Shown here: positions 17,612-25,956 of the stretch, piece by piece
Layout: every line of letters begins with the position of its first letter
Position numbering within the stretch: the first letter of the stretch is position 1
Source: Granulicella sp. S156
Lineage (GTDB): Bacteria > Acidobacteriota > Terriglobia > Terriglobales > Acidobacteriaceae
NCBI RefSeq assembly: GCF_009766105.1
Contig: NZ_LMUH01000013.1
Location: forward strand, 274,346-338,345
DNA: 64,000 nucleotides
Direction: 5' to 3'
Notes under the pieces: generated by a model
Told to the model about the DNA's origin: nothing
The model's input: only the letters and a program-made list of their open reading frames with translations
Databases searched by the model: none
Position numbers and translations under genes: made by a program

Positions 17612-18271
17612 TCATTTTTTCCCGTAGGCTGCGAGGAAGACTCGCACCACTTCAGCAGCATGACGACGAAGGGCCGCTGGTTTCGGAATCGCGTCGTCCC
17701 CCAAAAACATGATCTTATTCAAGGGATCAGACATGACCAGCCAGTTGAAATGAGAGGCTGCAATCATCGGATCATCGATAACCAGCAGGCCACGCGCGGC
17801 CAGGCCCACGAGTGTTTTTGCAGTCACCGACTTAGCGCGGTGCGGCCCACGTTCGTAAACGATCTTTGCCTGTTCGGGAAAGCGGCTCGCTTCGCCAATC
17901 ACCAGGCGGCGTAGTTGCATGAGTCGCGGCGTCAGAACCACAGATAGCAGTCGGTACGCATACATCTCAAGAAAGGCAACGACGGTAGCGTCTTCGGAGA
18001 GTTCCGGGATATTGTTGTGAACCCTCTCGCTGGCCGCGTCTGTCATGCGGGTCACGATCTCGATGAACAAAGACTCCTTACTGGAGAAATGCTTGTAAAC
18101 AGTCTGCTTCGATACCGCTGACAGAGCTGCAATCTCATCCATGTTCGTCCCCATGTAGCCGCCTTTCAGAAACACCTCGGTAGCGGCATCCAGGATCGCC
18201 CTGCGCTTTCGGGCAGAGTTACCCTCCTCTACGCGTTGGACTGGTTTGCCTGCTTCCGTCGATGTCGCCAT
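17612..18271 (-). CDS. TetR-family transcriptional regulator
   Basis: A 219-residue protein. The N-terminal helix-turn-helix is plain (ILDAATEVFLKGGYMGTNMD, EIAALSAVSKQTVYKHFSSK), followed by an all-helical C-terminal ligand domain of the AcrR/TetR_C type. GGAGGTGGG just before ATG 18271 supports the start. Two large inverted operators lie directly upstream, between this gene and a divergent VOC remnant/DUF1569 unit. The natural target may once have been the broken VOC gene. Confidence 0.93.
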   Translation of the reverse strand: MATSTEAGKPVQRVEEGNSARKRRAILDAATEVFLKGGYMGTNMDEIAALSAVSKQTVYKHFSSKESLFIEIVTRMTDAASERVHNNIPELSEDATVVAFLEMYAYRLLSVVLTPRLMQLRRLVIGEASRFPEQAKIVYERGPHRAKSVTAKTLVGLAARGLLVIDDPMIAASHFNWLVMSDPLNKIMFLGDDAIPKPAALRRHAAEVVRVFLAAYGKK

Positions 18272-18299
18272 CCCACCTCCATTTTGAGTAAATATTCTC

Positions 18300-18360
18300 T
18301 TGACTCAGAGTACTGGACAGTCTAGTATCGGCGCAATTACAGTACTAGACTGTCCAGTAC
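18300..18360 (+). promoter_or_regulatory. Promoter with twin TetR operators
   Basis: TTGACT (18300-18305) and TAGTAT (18323-18328) spaced by 17 form a good promoter reading right. Two 17-bp quasi-palindromes overlap and follow it: TACTGGACAGTCTAGTA (18311-18327) and its inverse TACTAGACTGTCCAGTA (18343-18359). Their centres are 32 bp apart, three helical turns, so two TetR dimers could bind the same DNA face. The first operator covers the -10 box, which indicates repression. Confidence 0.7.
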
Positions 18361-18388
18361 CTATTTGCATCGTTAGGAATGAAGATTC

Positions 18389-18490
18389 ATGCATGTCCAG
18401 TTTGCCGAGTTTCCTGTGTTCGATCAGGATCGCGCCAAGACGTTCTACGCCGAACATTTCGGCCGCGACGGAAAGCGCAATGGAAAGTAG
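18389..18490 (+). pseudogene. Glyoxalase/VOC gene remnant (33 codons, internally deleted)
   Basis: The frame ATG 18389 to TAG 18490 reads MHVQFAEFPVFDQDRAKTFY then AEHF, the typical first strand-helix of a VOC (glyoxalase-like) protein. After that it jumps to a short tail GRDGKRNGK that resembles the end motif RDPDGN of the same fold. This looks like a full VOC gene reduced by an internal deletion. It sits just behind the TetR-controlled promoter and 15 bases before the DUF1569 gene. A real short peptide cannot be excluded. Confidence 0.55.
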
Positions 18491-18505
18491 GAGAGGTCTA
18501 TCCGT

Positions 18506-18958
18506 ATGAAAAATCTTTTTGAAGCAGTGACAGTGAACGAGATCCAGGAGCGTATGGCGCATCTCAAGCCGGATAGCGAACCGCAGTGGGGAAAGATGAA
18601 TGTCTCCCAGATGCTGGCGCATTGCTCCGCGTGGATGGAGATGGTTGTTGGGTTGAACTCTCCACCACGAAGCCTGATCGGACGCATCTTTGGGCGGGTC
18701 GCAAAAGCGAAGGTGCTGGGTGGAGAAGAACCGATTGGCCGTAATATGCCTTCGGAAAAGAGCCTGATCGTGAGCGACGAACGAGAGTTCGTCTCGGAGC
18801 GGGATCGGTTGCTGAAATGGACGGACACCTTCGCAGCGGGTGGCCCTTCAGGATGCACGACGCATCCGCACTGTTTCTTCGGGCCGATGACTCCCCTGGA
18901 GTGGGCGTCGCTGGCATACAAACATCTGGATCATCATCTTCGGCAATTTGGAGCGTAG
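18506..18958 (+). CDS. DUF1569 (DinB-like) protein
   Basis: A 150-residue protein matching the DUF1569 pattern: WGKMNVSQMLAHCSAWMEM near the N-terminus and a C-terminal YKHLDHHLRQFG. The spaced histidines resemble the metal site of DinB-fold four-helix proteins. Function is unknown; thiol- or metal-dependent transferase activity is known for some DinB relatives. AGGAGAGG lies about 11 bases before ATG 18506. It follows the TetR-controlled promoter and the VOC remnant, so it is probably TetR-regulated. Confidence 0.8.
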   Translation: MKNLFEAVTVNEIQERMAHLKPDSEPQWGKMNVSQMLAHCSAWMEMVVGLNSPPRSLIGRIFGRVAKAKVLGGEEPIGRNMPSEKSLIVSDEREFVSERDRLLKWTDTFAAGGPSGCTTHPHCFFGPMTPLEWASLAYKHLDHHLRQFGA

Positions 18959-19030
18959 CACCGCCCCGAGTGAAGACCTGTCGAGACGGCTTGGAGTAAG
19001 AATTCCCGTCGCTCGACGTTACACTTTTCC

Positions 19031-19669
19031 ATGCGCAATTTTTCCGCTCGCGAAACTGAATGGCTGCTGGAGCTGGATGGCATCGAGTTGGCCAGCTTTC
19101 AGCAGCGCGCCCTGGCCCTGGTGATCGATGGCTGCATCCTCGCTGCACTGTTCCTTGTTATCTGGGCCATCGTTACACTGGCTTTTCTTGCGGTCCAGTT
19201 GGGGGTGGGCGCTGCGCAAGGCCATCCCCTGCCCAGCCTCCAGCAAATCATCACCAGCCCTCCGTTCAACCTCAAGGTCACCGACCCGGAGTTCATAGAG
19301 TTCTCCCACAGTGAAATCTCTCAAGCGTTCTTCGACATCGTCGTACCCATCCTTTACTTCGGCATCCTTCTCTGGAAGGGCAAAGGACGTACGCCGGGCA
19401 AGCGCATCATGCGTATTCGTGTTGTCTCCCTCGTGCACCGGCACCTTAGCTTCTGGCACTGCGTCGAGCGCGCTCTTGGCTATGGCGCCGCAGCGCTGGA
19501 GGGAGGCTTCGGCTTCGTCCAGTTCTTTATTCACCCCTACCGCCGCTGCGCCCAGGATCGCCTCGCCGAAACCATCGTTGTCACCGAACGCAGCTACCGA
19601 GCCATGCAGCACAAATTTGAACACCCACTGATACCCGACACCAATGCGACTCGCAACGCCCCTGAGTAA
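19031..19669 (+). CDS. RDD-family membrane protein
   Basis: A 212-residue protein with the RDD signature: FQQRALALVIDG entering the first membrane helix, a second helix (AFFDIVVPILYFGILLW) and the motif GRTPGKRIMRIRVV. RDD proteins are small inner-membrane proteins, some of which exchange ions. ATG 19031 has no clear ribosome site; TACACT ends five bases before it, so a leaderless message is possible. The C-terminal 45 residues are polar. Confidence 0.8.
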   Translation: MRNFSARETEWLLELDGIELASFQQRALALVIDGCILAALFLVIWAIVTLAFLAVQLGVGAAQGHPLPSLQQIITSPPFNLKVTDPEFIEFSHSEISQAFFDIVVPILYFGILLWKGKGRTPGKRIMRIRVVSLVHRHLSFWHCVERALGYGAAALEGGFGFVQFFIHPYRRCAQDRLAETIVVTERSYRAMQHKFEHPLIPDTNATRNAPE

Positions 19670-19806
19670 AAGCGTATGTCGCTCTCCATCAACTGATTGT
19701 GAGAATAAAATCCAGACGGACGCGTTACATCGTCTGCTCTTCGCTCACATCTTAAGGGGAAGCAGGAACGAGAAACGTCTCTGCAGAACAAAGCGAGGGA
19801 GAACAA

Positions 19807-20739
19807 ATGCGGATATTTATAACGGGTGCGACCGGGTATATCGGCCGCGTTGTAACGGAGCGAGCGATCGCCGAAGGCCACGCTGTGCACGGGTTGTCGA
19901 GGAATGATGAAGGCGATGCAAAGCTGAGAGCCCTGGGTGCGACTCCCGTACGTGGAGAACTGACTAGCCTGGACGTACTCCGGCAACAGAGCGCTCAGGC
20001 TGATGCGGTGTTGCAACTGGCCTACATTCACGACTGGGGAATGGATTACGAAGAGATTCTGCGCATCGATAAGGCGGCAGTAGATGCCTTGGGCGAGCCT
20101 TTACGCGGAACAGCGAAGGGGTTCGTGATCACCTCCGGCACGGCGGTCGTCGATCCAGATCTGGCGGGTGGTGAGACGTCCGAAGATTCACCACTGGCGC
20201 AAACCTTCGTCTTGAAAGACCGCATCCACTCCGAACGTCATGCCCTGAGCCTGAGCGAAGAGGGTGTCCGGGTGAGTGCGATTCGTCTGCCTCCTTACGT
20301 CTACGGACGCGGCGGCAGCTACTTCGTGCCGATGTTGATGGAAGCGGCTGCGAAGGCCGGCGAGTCCATCTACGTAGACGACGGACATCTGCGCACCTCG
20401 GATGTTCACGTGGACGATGCGGCGACGTTGTATCTTCTCGCTGCAAGCAAAGCGAAAGCCGGTGAGGTCTTCAACGGCACTGGATCGACCACTGTCACCT
20501 TACGGGAGTTGGCTGAAACCATCGGAGAGGCCCTTAAACTTCCAACGCGCTCCGTCAATCGAGAAGAGGCGGAGGCCATATGGGGGCAGTTCCTGACGGC
20601 GTTCGTTCAATTCGAGAACCGCGCGTCGAATCGCAAAGCCGTTCAAGAACTGGGATGGAAACCGAAAGGCGTCGATATGCTCACGGACATCCTGTCAGGC
20701 TCATATCGAGAGCTCGCGGAAAAACTGCGACAGGTCTAA
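19807..20739 (+). CDS. NAD(P)-dependent epimerase/reductase, extended SDR-like
   Basis: A 310-residue protein with GATGYIG at the N-terminus, a central RLPPYVYGRGG and the conserved DVHVDDAA loop of NAD-dependent epimerase-like proteins. The usual YxxxK active-site pair is not evident (KDRIHSERHAL at the corresponding position), so it may act as a reductase of an atypical SDR group. The start is supported by GAGGGAG upstream of ATG 19807. It is transcribed alone. Confidence 0.85.
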   Translation: MRIFITGATGYIGRVVTERAIAEGHAVHGLSRNDEGDAKLRALGATPVRGELTSLDVLRQQSAQADAVLQLAYIHDWGMDYEEILRIDKAAVDALGEPLRGTAKGFVITSGTAVVDPDLAGGETSEDSPLAQTFVLKDRIHSERHALSLSEEGVRVSAIRLPPYVYGRGGSYFVPMLMEAAAKAGESIYVDDGHLRTSDVHVDDAATLYLLAASKAKAGEVFNGTGSTTVTLRELAETIGEALKLPTRSVNREEAEAIWGQFLTAFVQFENRASNRKAVQELGWKPKGVDMLTDILSGSYRELAEKLRQV

Positions 20740-20863
20740 ACGCGGCGTAAAGCAGATTAGAAACCGCACGAAAGCAGCCCCGAGAGTGCGATCTATCCCA
20801 CTTCCCGGGATGAGGATGCAAAGTGCGCTACTTAGCCTTGTCCGGAGGCAGGCTAAACCTCCC

Positions 20864-20893
20864 TTGACATATTCCCATATCGGCATGTAATGT
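20864..20893 (+). promoter_or_regulatory. Promoter of the arsR-type gene, apparently leaderless
   Basis: TTGACA (20864-20869) and TAATGT (20888-20893) are separated by 18 bases. Only six bases lie between the -10 box and ATG 20900, so transcription should begin at or next to the start codon. No Shine-Dalgarno sequence is present. A hairpin with arms TTAGCCT/AGGCTAA (20832-20856) lies just upstream. Confidence 0.6.
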
Positions 20894-20899
20894 TCCGTC

Positions 20900-21277
20900 A
20901 TGGCAAGAGCAAGCACCACATCGGATGCCTTCAACGCGGTTGCTGAACCCCGCCGGAGGGAGATTTTGAGCTATCTCGCGGGAGCCGAACGCCCAGTTGG
21001 AGAGATTGTGGCAGCCCTCGGTCTGGAGCAGCCTTCCGTCTCCAAGCACCTGCGCGTGCTGCGCAATGTGGGACTAGTTCGGATGCGCTGCCAGGGCCGC
21101 CAAAAGCTGTACCGGACCAATGCCGAAGCGATACGCCCTCTTCACGAGTGGGCCGCAACCTTCGAGCGTTATTGGCAGCACCAGTTGAATCGCGTGAAGG
21201 AACTTGCGGAAGCGACGGTCCGCCAGAGTTCAACAGCTTCGAATTTCCCAACCCCGAACCTTAAGGAGAAACAATGA
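20900..21277 (+). CDS. ArsR-family transcriptional regulator
   Basis: A 125-residue winged-helix protein (RRREILSYLAGAERPVGEIV, LEQPSVSKHLRVLRNVGLVR). It has no CxC metal-binding motif, so it probably does not sense arsenic. Its stop overlaps the start of the SRPBCC gene by four bases (ATGA), so the two are translationally coupled, the usual ArsR-AHSA1 arrangement. The promoter leaves no room for a leader. Confidence 0.93.
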   Translation: MARASTTSDAFNAVAEPRRREILSYLAGAERPVGEIVAALGLEQPSVSKHLRVLRNVGLVRMRCQGRQKLYRTNAEAIRPLHEWAATFERYWQHQLNRVKELAEATVRQSSTASNFPTPNLKEKQ

Positions 21278-21729
21278 TTGCTACCGAACAGACCCTCGAA
21301 AACCTGCTCCTGACTATTAATCAGGAGATCCACGTCCAGGCGCCCCTGGATGTAACCTTTGCCGCACTGCTCGAGCAACTGGGTCCTGGCAACGAGACAC
21401 CCGACGGCAAATCGCTCAACATGAAGATCGAGCCATGGCCCGGTGGAAGGTGGTACCGCGACCTCGGCGAGGGCGAAGGGCATTTCTGGGCCCATGTGAA
21501 AGCCATCAAGCGGCCCACGCTGCTAGAATTCGTCGGCCCCTTGTTCGCCTCTTTCCCGTTCGTCTCCAACGTGCAATATCGGCTGAGTGAAGCCGATGGC
21601 GGAACGCTAATCTCCTTTCGGCACGCCGCGCTCGGCGTCGTTCCCGAGGAGCAGAAGGCAGGGATGGACAAAGGCTGGACCTCGATGCACGAACGCGTTC
21701 GCAGGCAAGCCGAGGCCTCGCGTAAATAG
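21274..21729 (+). CDS. SRPBCC / AHSA1-like hydrophobic-ligand-binding protein
   Basis: A 151-residue START-like protein with the N-terminal EIHVQAPLDVTFAALLEQLG and the central WPGGRWYRDLGEGEGHFWAH typical of activator of Hsp90 ATPase-like proteins. It probably binds a small hydrophobic ligand. It is coupled to the ArsR gene by a 4-bp overlap and is likely controlled by it. Confidence 0.87.
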   Translation: MIATEQTLENLLLTINQEIHVQAPLDVTFAALLEQLGPGNETPDGKSLNMKIEPWPGGRWYRDLGEGEGHFWAHVKAIKRPTLLEFVGPLFASFPFVSNVQYRLSEADGGTLISFRHAALGVVPEEQKAGMDKGWTSMHERVRRQAEASRK

Positions 21730-21775
21730 CGGCTTTGGTGACCTGCTAAGGACACAAACTCCAAAGGAGAATCCC

Positions 21776-22294
21776 ATGCTCATTGCACAATCCCTACTCA
21801 CAGAATTTGAAGCTCAGGCTCCCATCACGCGGAAGTTCCTGGAGCGCCTTCCCGACAACAAGCTCACCTGGAAGCCTCACCCGAGGTCCCTGACCGCTGG
21901 GCAACTGGCATACCACCTCGCCCTCGTGCCCGGAGGAGTCGTCCGCGGCGCTCAGAAGAACCAAGTCCCGCCGTCAGACTTCCAATTCCCTCAACCCGCC
22001 ACCGTGCGGGAGGTCCTCGACGCCTTCGACAAGAGCATCGCCACCGTGCGCGAGATCCTGCCGGGCTTTGATGACGCCGCCATGAACGCGACCTGGCGCA
22101 TCGTCTCCGACGGTCAGGAGATCGCCGCCATGCCGCGTGTCGTCTTCCTGCGCAATATCATGCTCAACCACTGGTACCAGCACCGCGGCCAGTTCTGCGT
22201 TTACCTGCGCCTGCTCGAGGTTCCTGTGCCATCAAGCTGGGGCCCTAGCGCCGACGAACGTTCAGTACTCCAGCCGGAACCTCAGCCGGCGTAA
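21776..22294 (+). CDS. DinB-family protein
   Basis: A 172-residue four-helix protein. Metal-binding histidines of the DinB fold are visible in QLAYHLA and in NHWYQHRGQ near the C-terminus. Members include thiol-dependent transferases, for example bacillithiol or mycothiol enzymes; the co-substrate here is unknown. AAAGGAG precedes ATG 21776. It follows the ArsR/SRPBCC pair by 46 bases and is likely in the same transcript. Confidence 0.88.
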   Translation: MLIAQSLLTEFEAQAPITRKFLERLPDNKLTWKPHPRSLTAGQLAYHLALVPGGVVRGAQKNQVPPSDFQFPQPATVREVLDAFDKSIATVREILPGFDDAAMNATWRIVSDGQEIAAMPRVVFLRNIMLNHWYQHRGQFCVYLRLLEVPVPSSWGPSADERSVLQPEPQPA

Positions 22295-22432
22295 CCCCTG
22301 TGCCCATTTATCGCGCGATGGGTGTTAAATTGTCTCGTGACCACCAACCTGCATGAACGCGTTCGCAGGCAAGCTAAGGTCGGCTGACAACAGCCCGTAT
22401 TGCAATCACGAGCCGCAAGGGAGGAGAAGCCC

Positions 22433-22603
22433 ATGTGTCCGATGTGCATAGCAACCGCAGCGCTGATCGCCGGGAGCGCGACCTCTACAGGAGGATTCGC
22501 TGCAATCGTAATCAGGAAATTCGGCATGAAAAACAACAGAGCAGCTGAAGTAGTCCCCAACGCATATCCAAGGAGAGATCAAGATGTCATCGAACATGAT
22601 TGA
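22433..22603 (+). CDS. Small CPMC-motif membrane-associated protein (56 residues)
   Basis: ATG 22433 follows GGAGGAG by five bases, so this short frame is very probably translated. It begins MCPMC (CxxC) followed by a hydrophobic, glycine-rich helix (IATAALIAGSATSTGGFAA) and a polar tail. I recall similar tiny proteins near DUF899 or DinB genes, but no function is known to me. It overlaps the DUF899 gene start by 20 bases, so the two are probably coupled. The CxxC suggests metal binding or thiol redox. Confidence 0.65.
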   Translation: MCPMCIATAALIAGSATSTGGFAAIVIRKFGMKNNRAAEVVPNAYPRRDQDVIEHD

Positions 22604-23333
22604 GAAACCACAGATAGTGTCGCGAGAGGAGTGGCTTGCGGCTCGCACGAACTTATTGGCCAAGGAGAAACACTTCACCCGCGAGCGCGACGCCCTGGCC
22701 GCTGAGCGTCGGCGGATGCCGTGGCTGGCCGTAGAGAAGCAATACGAGTTCGAGGGTCCCAAAGGCAAAGCGAGCCTGCTCGACCTGTTCGAAGGCCGCC
22801 GCCAGCTCATCGTCTACCGTGCCTTCTTTGAACCCGGAGTGTTCGGCTGGCCCGACCATGCCTGCCGCGGTTGTTCCCTGGGTGCCGACCAGCTCTCTCA
22901 TCTATCCCATCTGAACGCCCGCGACACCACTCTCGCCTACGCCTCGCGCGCGCCACAGCCGGACATCGAGCGTCTGAAAGCGCGCATGGATTGGAAGATG
23001 CCCTGGTACACCATAACGGACAGCTTCGACACTGACTTCGATGTCGACGAATGGCACGGCACCAACGCGTTCATCCGCGATGGCGACAAGATCTTCCGCA
23101 CTTACTTCATCAACAACCGCGGCGACGAAGCAATGGGGAGCGTCTGGAGCTATCTCGACATAACCGCGCTCGGTCGCCAGGAGGACTGGGAGGACTCGCC
23201 CGCAGGCTATCCCCAAACTGCTCCATACAAGTGGTGGAACTGGCACGATGAATACGGCTCCAGCGCATCGCCCGACCCCAAATGGGTCGAAGTGTCCGAC
23301 AACGCTCTGGTGACGCTGAGGCTGAAGGACTAA
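22584..23333 (+). CDS. DUF899 thioredoxin-like protein
   Basis: A 249-residue protein with the DUF899 blocks VSREEWLAAR, YEFEGPKGKASLLDLFEGR and the motif HACRGCSLGADQL. The fold is thioredoxin-like, with the CxxC in the HACRGCS region as the likely redox site. Its substrate is unknown. AAGGAGAG stands before ATG 22584. It overlaps the CPMC small gene and is the last member of the ArsR-SRPBCC-DinB-CPMC-DUF899 run. Confidence 0.88.
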   Translation: MSSNMIEKPQIVSREEWLAARTNLLAKEKHFTRERDALAAERRRMPWLAVEKQYEFEGPKGKASLLDLFEGRRQLIVYRAFFEPGVFGWPDHACRGCSLGADQLSHLSHLNARDTTLAYASRAPQPDIERLKARMDWKMPWYTITDSFDTDFDVDEWHGTNAFIRDGDKIFRTYFINNRGDEAMGSVWSYLDITALGRQEDWEDSPAGYPQTAPYKWWNWHDEYGSSASPDPKWVEVSDNALVTLRLKD

Positions 23334-23453
23334 AGCATTTTCACGGTGAGTGCAGGGTGGAGAAACGGACAAATACAAGGGAGGCCAACGCATAAAGCCA
23401 TCCCTTACAATTCTGGCGGTGGTTCAGCACACTCTGTAAGCCTCGGAGAACGA

Positions 23454-24944
23454 ATGCACAGCCTCAAGTCTCTTCTTCCCCTCGCCGCAATGCTTGCTCT
23501 CTCGGTCTCAGTAGATGCTCAGGACTTTGTTCAGCGCACGGGGAGCCACCTTACGCTGAGCGGTGCACCCTTCCGCTATAGCGGCCCCAACATCGAGTGG
23601 CTTGGTCTCGAAGGCTACGGCCCTCACGATCCAGCGGGACCCCGTTTCCCCAGCCACTTCGAAATCGACGATGCCTTCGCCACCGCTGCCGAGATGGGCG
23701 CCAGGGTAGTACGTGCCCAGACCATCGGCGACACGGTTGGCTGTCCGCTTTGTATCGAGCCCGAACAGGGCAAGTTTAACGAGATTGCTTTTCAGGCCTC
23801 CGATTACGCCATCGCCACGGCTGCAAAGCACAACATGCGCCTGATCATTCCTCTCGTCGGAGACTGCGCCACCTGCGCAGGCGGCGGTCTTGGTCAGTAT
23901 CTCGCCTGGAATGGAAAGCAGAACCCACAGGACTTTTTCACCGATCCGGCGATCATCGCCGCCTACGAGCATCACATCGACGCTGTTCTCAACCACGTGA
24001 ACACGATCACGGGCGTTCGCTACCGTGATGACCCCACGATTATGGCCTGGGAGAACTGCAACATGTGCGGCATCGTCACTCTCCTCACAGGAGGCGACCA
24101 AACCGCTCTCACCCAGGTTGCCGCATGGTCCGAAACCATCGGCGCTCATATCAAGCAGGTCGATCCGCACCACCTCTATCTCGACACTACCGGCATCTTC
24201 CGCGCTTACCCGAAAGTTATTGAGAACCCCAGCACGGACCTCGTCACCTTCGAGTTTTACCCACACTGGGACTTTGCTCTCAACAAGGGCGCACCACCCA
24301 CTACTGCTGAAACATTCACCCACGATGCGGCTACCGTCACCGCTCATGGCAAGGTATTCATCGTGAATGAATTCGGATGGGACCGCACCGACTGGAAGAC
24401 TACGGATGACTTCCAGCACGTCCTCGATACTCTCGCCCACGACCCCAACATCTCCGGCGACGGCTTTTGGGCACTGCAGGCTCATCTCGACAACTTCGGC
24501 TTCCAGCCGATTCCCGCTGACTCCAAAGATCCCGTGTTCGCTGAAAAAGGCGAGTGCGGCGAATGGTGGGCGCTCTACTATCCCGGCGTCAAGACTCTGG
24601 TCAATACAGCTGAAGATATGGCGGCCCGCGCGCAACAGCTTCGTACCCATGCCTTCGCGATGTCCGGAATTCCTGTTCCCAGGCACGCTATTCCACCATC
24701 ACCGGTCATCACGTCGACCGTCTTCGGAGGCTTGATCGCGTGGCGTGGCTCCGCTGGCGCTGTCCGCTATTCTGTAGAGCGTCTGGATCCAACTTCAAAA
24801 CAGTGGATGGTCGTCTGCGACAAGTGTGCCACGGACAGCGACGATCCCTGGGCCGATCCACACCCTGGATTCTTCGGTGTTAGTTACCGTGTCACTGCAT
24901 GGAATGCCGATGGCATACCGAGTCCACCCTCTCAGTCTCGCTGA
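23454..24944 (+). CDS. Secreted GH5-like glycoside hydrolase homologue (mannanase group), acid/base residue replaced
   Basis: About 496 residues from ATG 23454 (GGAG seven bases upstream), with a signal peptide ending near DAQ. Residues about 25-400 are a (beta/alpha)8 GH5-like domain. The nucleophile motif is intact (FIVNEFG, Glu306). At the acid/base position, where GH5_7 mannanases have WELANE, this protein has WENCNM: the Glu is replaced by Met204. Cysteine pairs (C97/C100, C138/C141, C202/C205) are unusual and may form disulfides. The C-terminal 100 residues resemble an Fn3-like module. It may be a binding protein, or use another acid. Confidence 0.75.
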   Translation: MHSLKSLLPLAAMLALSVSVDAQDFVQRTGSHLTLSGAPFRYSGPNIEWLGLEGYGPHDPAGPRFPSHFEIDDAFATAAEMGARVVRAQTIGDTVGCPLCIEPEQGKFNEIAFQASDYAIATAAKHNMRLIIPLVGDCATCAGGGLGQYLAWNGKQNPQDFFTDPAIIAAYEHHIDAVLNHVNTITGVRYRDDPTIMAWENCNMCGIVTLLTGGDQTALTQVAAWSETIGAHIKQVDPHHLYLDTTGIFRAYPKVIENPSTDLVTFEFYPHWDFALNKGAPPTTAETFTHDAATVTAHGKVFIVNEFGWDRTDWKTTDDFQHVLDTLAHDPNISGDGFWALQAHLDNFGFQPIPADSKDPVFAEKGECGEWWALYYPGVKTLVNTAEDMAARAQQLRTHAFAMSGIPVPRHAIPPSPVITSTVFGGLIAWRGSAGAVRYSVERLDPTSKQWMVVCDKCATDSDDPWADPHPGFFGVSYRVTAWNADGIPSPPSQSR

Positions 24945-24947
24945 CCT

Positions 24948-24992
24948 GTAAAGGATGTATTGATAACAAGCTGTAGTAAAGGATGTATTGAT
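24948..24992 (+). repeat. Two 17-bp direct repeats
   Basis: GTAAAGGATGTATTGAT occurs at 24948-24964 and again at 24976-24992, a 28-base period, between the GH5-like gene end and the convergent AraC gene. The function is unknown; it may be a slippage duplication. Confidence 0.7.
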
Positions 24993-25043
24993 GCTAACGA
25001 TGAAGCCATCGTGAACGCGCTTCGTGCAATTGGATGACACGCC

Positions 25044-25919
25044 CTAAACCTCTTCTGAGCGTCGGGCTGCAAGCGAAAGTTTTTCCTGTGATGCGGTAGA
25101 TTGTTGTCCAAGTGTCTCTAGCGCTAAGACCCACGCCTTCGGTGTTGTCCCAAATGTTCGGCGAAACATTTCGACAAAGGCGCTCGACTGGCAATAGCCG
25201 ACTCTGTAAGCCACTTCCTTGATCGAACATCCCGAAACCAATAGCTCCACGGCCTTCGTCAGCCGAACCTGTCGTCGCCACAATTCAAAGCTGATGCCAA
25301 CATCCTTATGAAAGGCCCTCTCGATCGTTCTGACGCCGACACCTGCCTCGGAACATAGAACCGCCATCGACTTCGATTCAGCCGGATTCCGCAGGATTGC
25401 CTGAGCTACCGCAAGGGCTCTCTCCTCTCGTGGCAGCGTCACAAAGGTGGGTATCGGGGATGCCTTCTGAATCTGACGAATGAGCAGGTCACGAAGGGCA
25501 CACTCGTAGTGATTCCGCATACGAAGTTGGCCGACACTTACGGCTTCGACGATGAGCTCCCGCAGTAGCGGAGTCACATGCAGCACGGCACAACGCGGCT
25601 CCAATCTTGCTGCCAGGTCTCTCCGTAGATAAAGCGTGCGCATCGCAACAGGCCCAGGCATGTGAATCCGATGCTGGGTTCTCGCCGGAATCCAAAGCGC
25701 AAAATGCGGTGGGATCAGCCACATGCTTTGACCGGACGATACTTCCATAAGCCCGCTGATGGCATAGATCAGTTGATCCGACCCGTGTGCGTGTTCCGGC
25801 ACCCGAGACCTGGAAGGGTATTCATAGGCGAGCGTCGCAACAGAAACGCCGCGCTTCGGATCGTATTCTGTCAAAACTTCACTTTGTCGCAATAGAGATA
25901 TATTATGGCGTAAGAGCAT
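25044..25919 (-). CDS. AraC-family transcriptional regulator with cupin sensor domain
   Basis: A 291-residue protein. The N-terminal half is a cupin (VPEHAHGSDQLIYAISGLME, PARTQHRIHMPG) and the C-terminus has two helix-turn-helix units (MAVLCSEAGVGVRTIERAF and IKEVAYRVGYCQSSAFVEMF). It is divergent from a VOC gene. ATG 25919 has no ribosome site, and an inverted repeat (TTGTCGCAA / TTGCGACAA, 25884-25892 and 25922-25930) spans the start. A downstream TTG at 25871 behind AGTGAAG is a plausible alternative. Confidence 0.9.
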   Translation of the reverse strand: MLLRHNISLLRQSEVLTEYDPKRGVSVATLAYEYPSRSRVPEHAHGSDQLIYAISGLMEVSSGQSMWLIPPHFALWIPARTQHRIHMPGPVAMRTLYLRRDLAARLEPRCAVLHVTPLLRELIVEAVSVGQLRMRNHYECALRDLLIRQIQKASPIPTFVTLPREERALAVAQAILRNPAESKSMAVLCSEAGVGVRTIERAFHKDVGISFELWRRQVRLTKAVELLVSGCSIKEVAYRVGYCQSSAFVEMFRRTFGTTPKAWVLALETLGQQSTASQEKLSLAARRSEEV

Positions 25920-25956
25920 TCTTGCGACAATCGATTAAAGAGTTCATGATGGCCGC

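Noticed and set aside
23508-24686. 392-codon minus-strand frame opposite the GH5-like gene
   Set aside because: Antisense to a gene with signal peptide and clear catalytic-domain features; no start signals.
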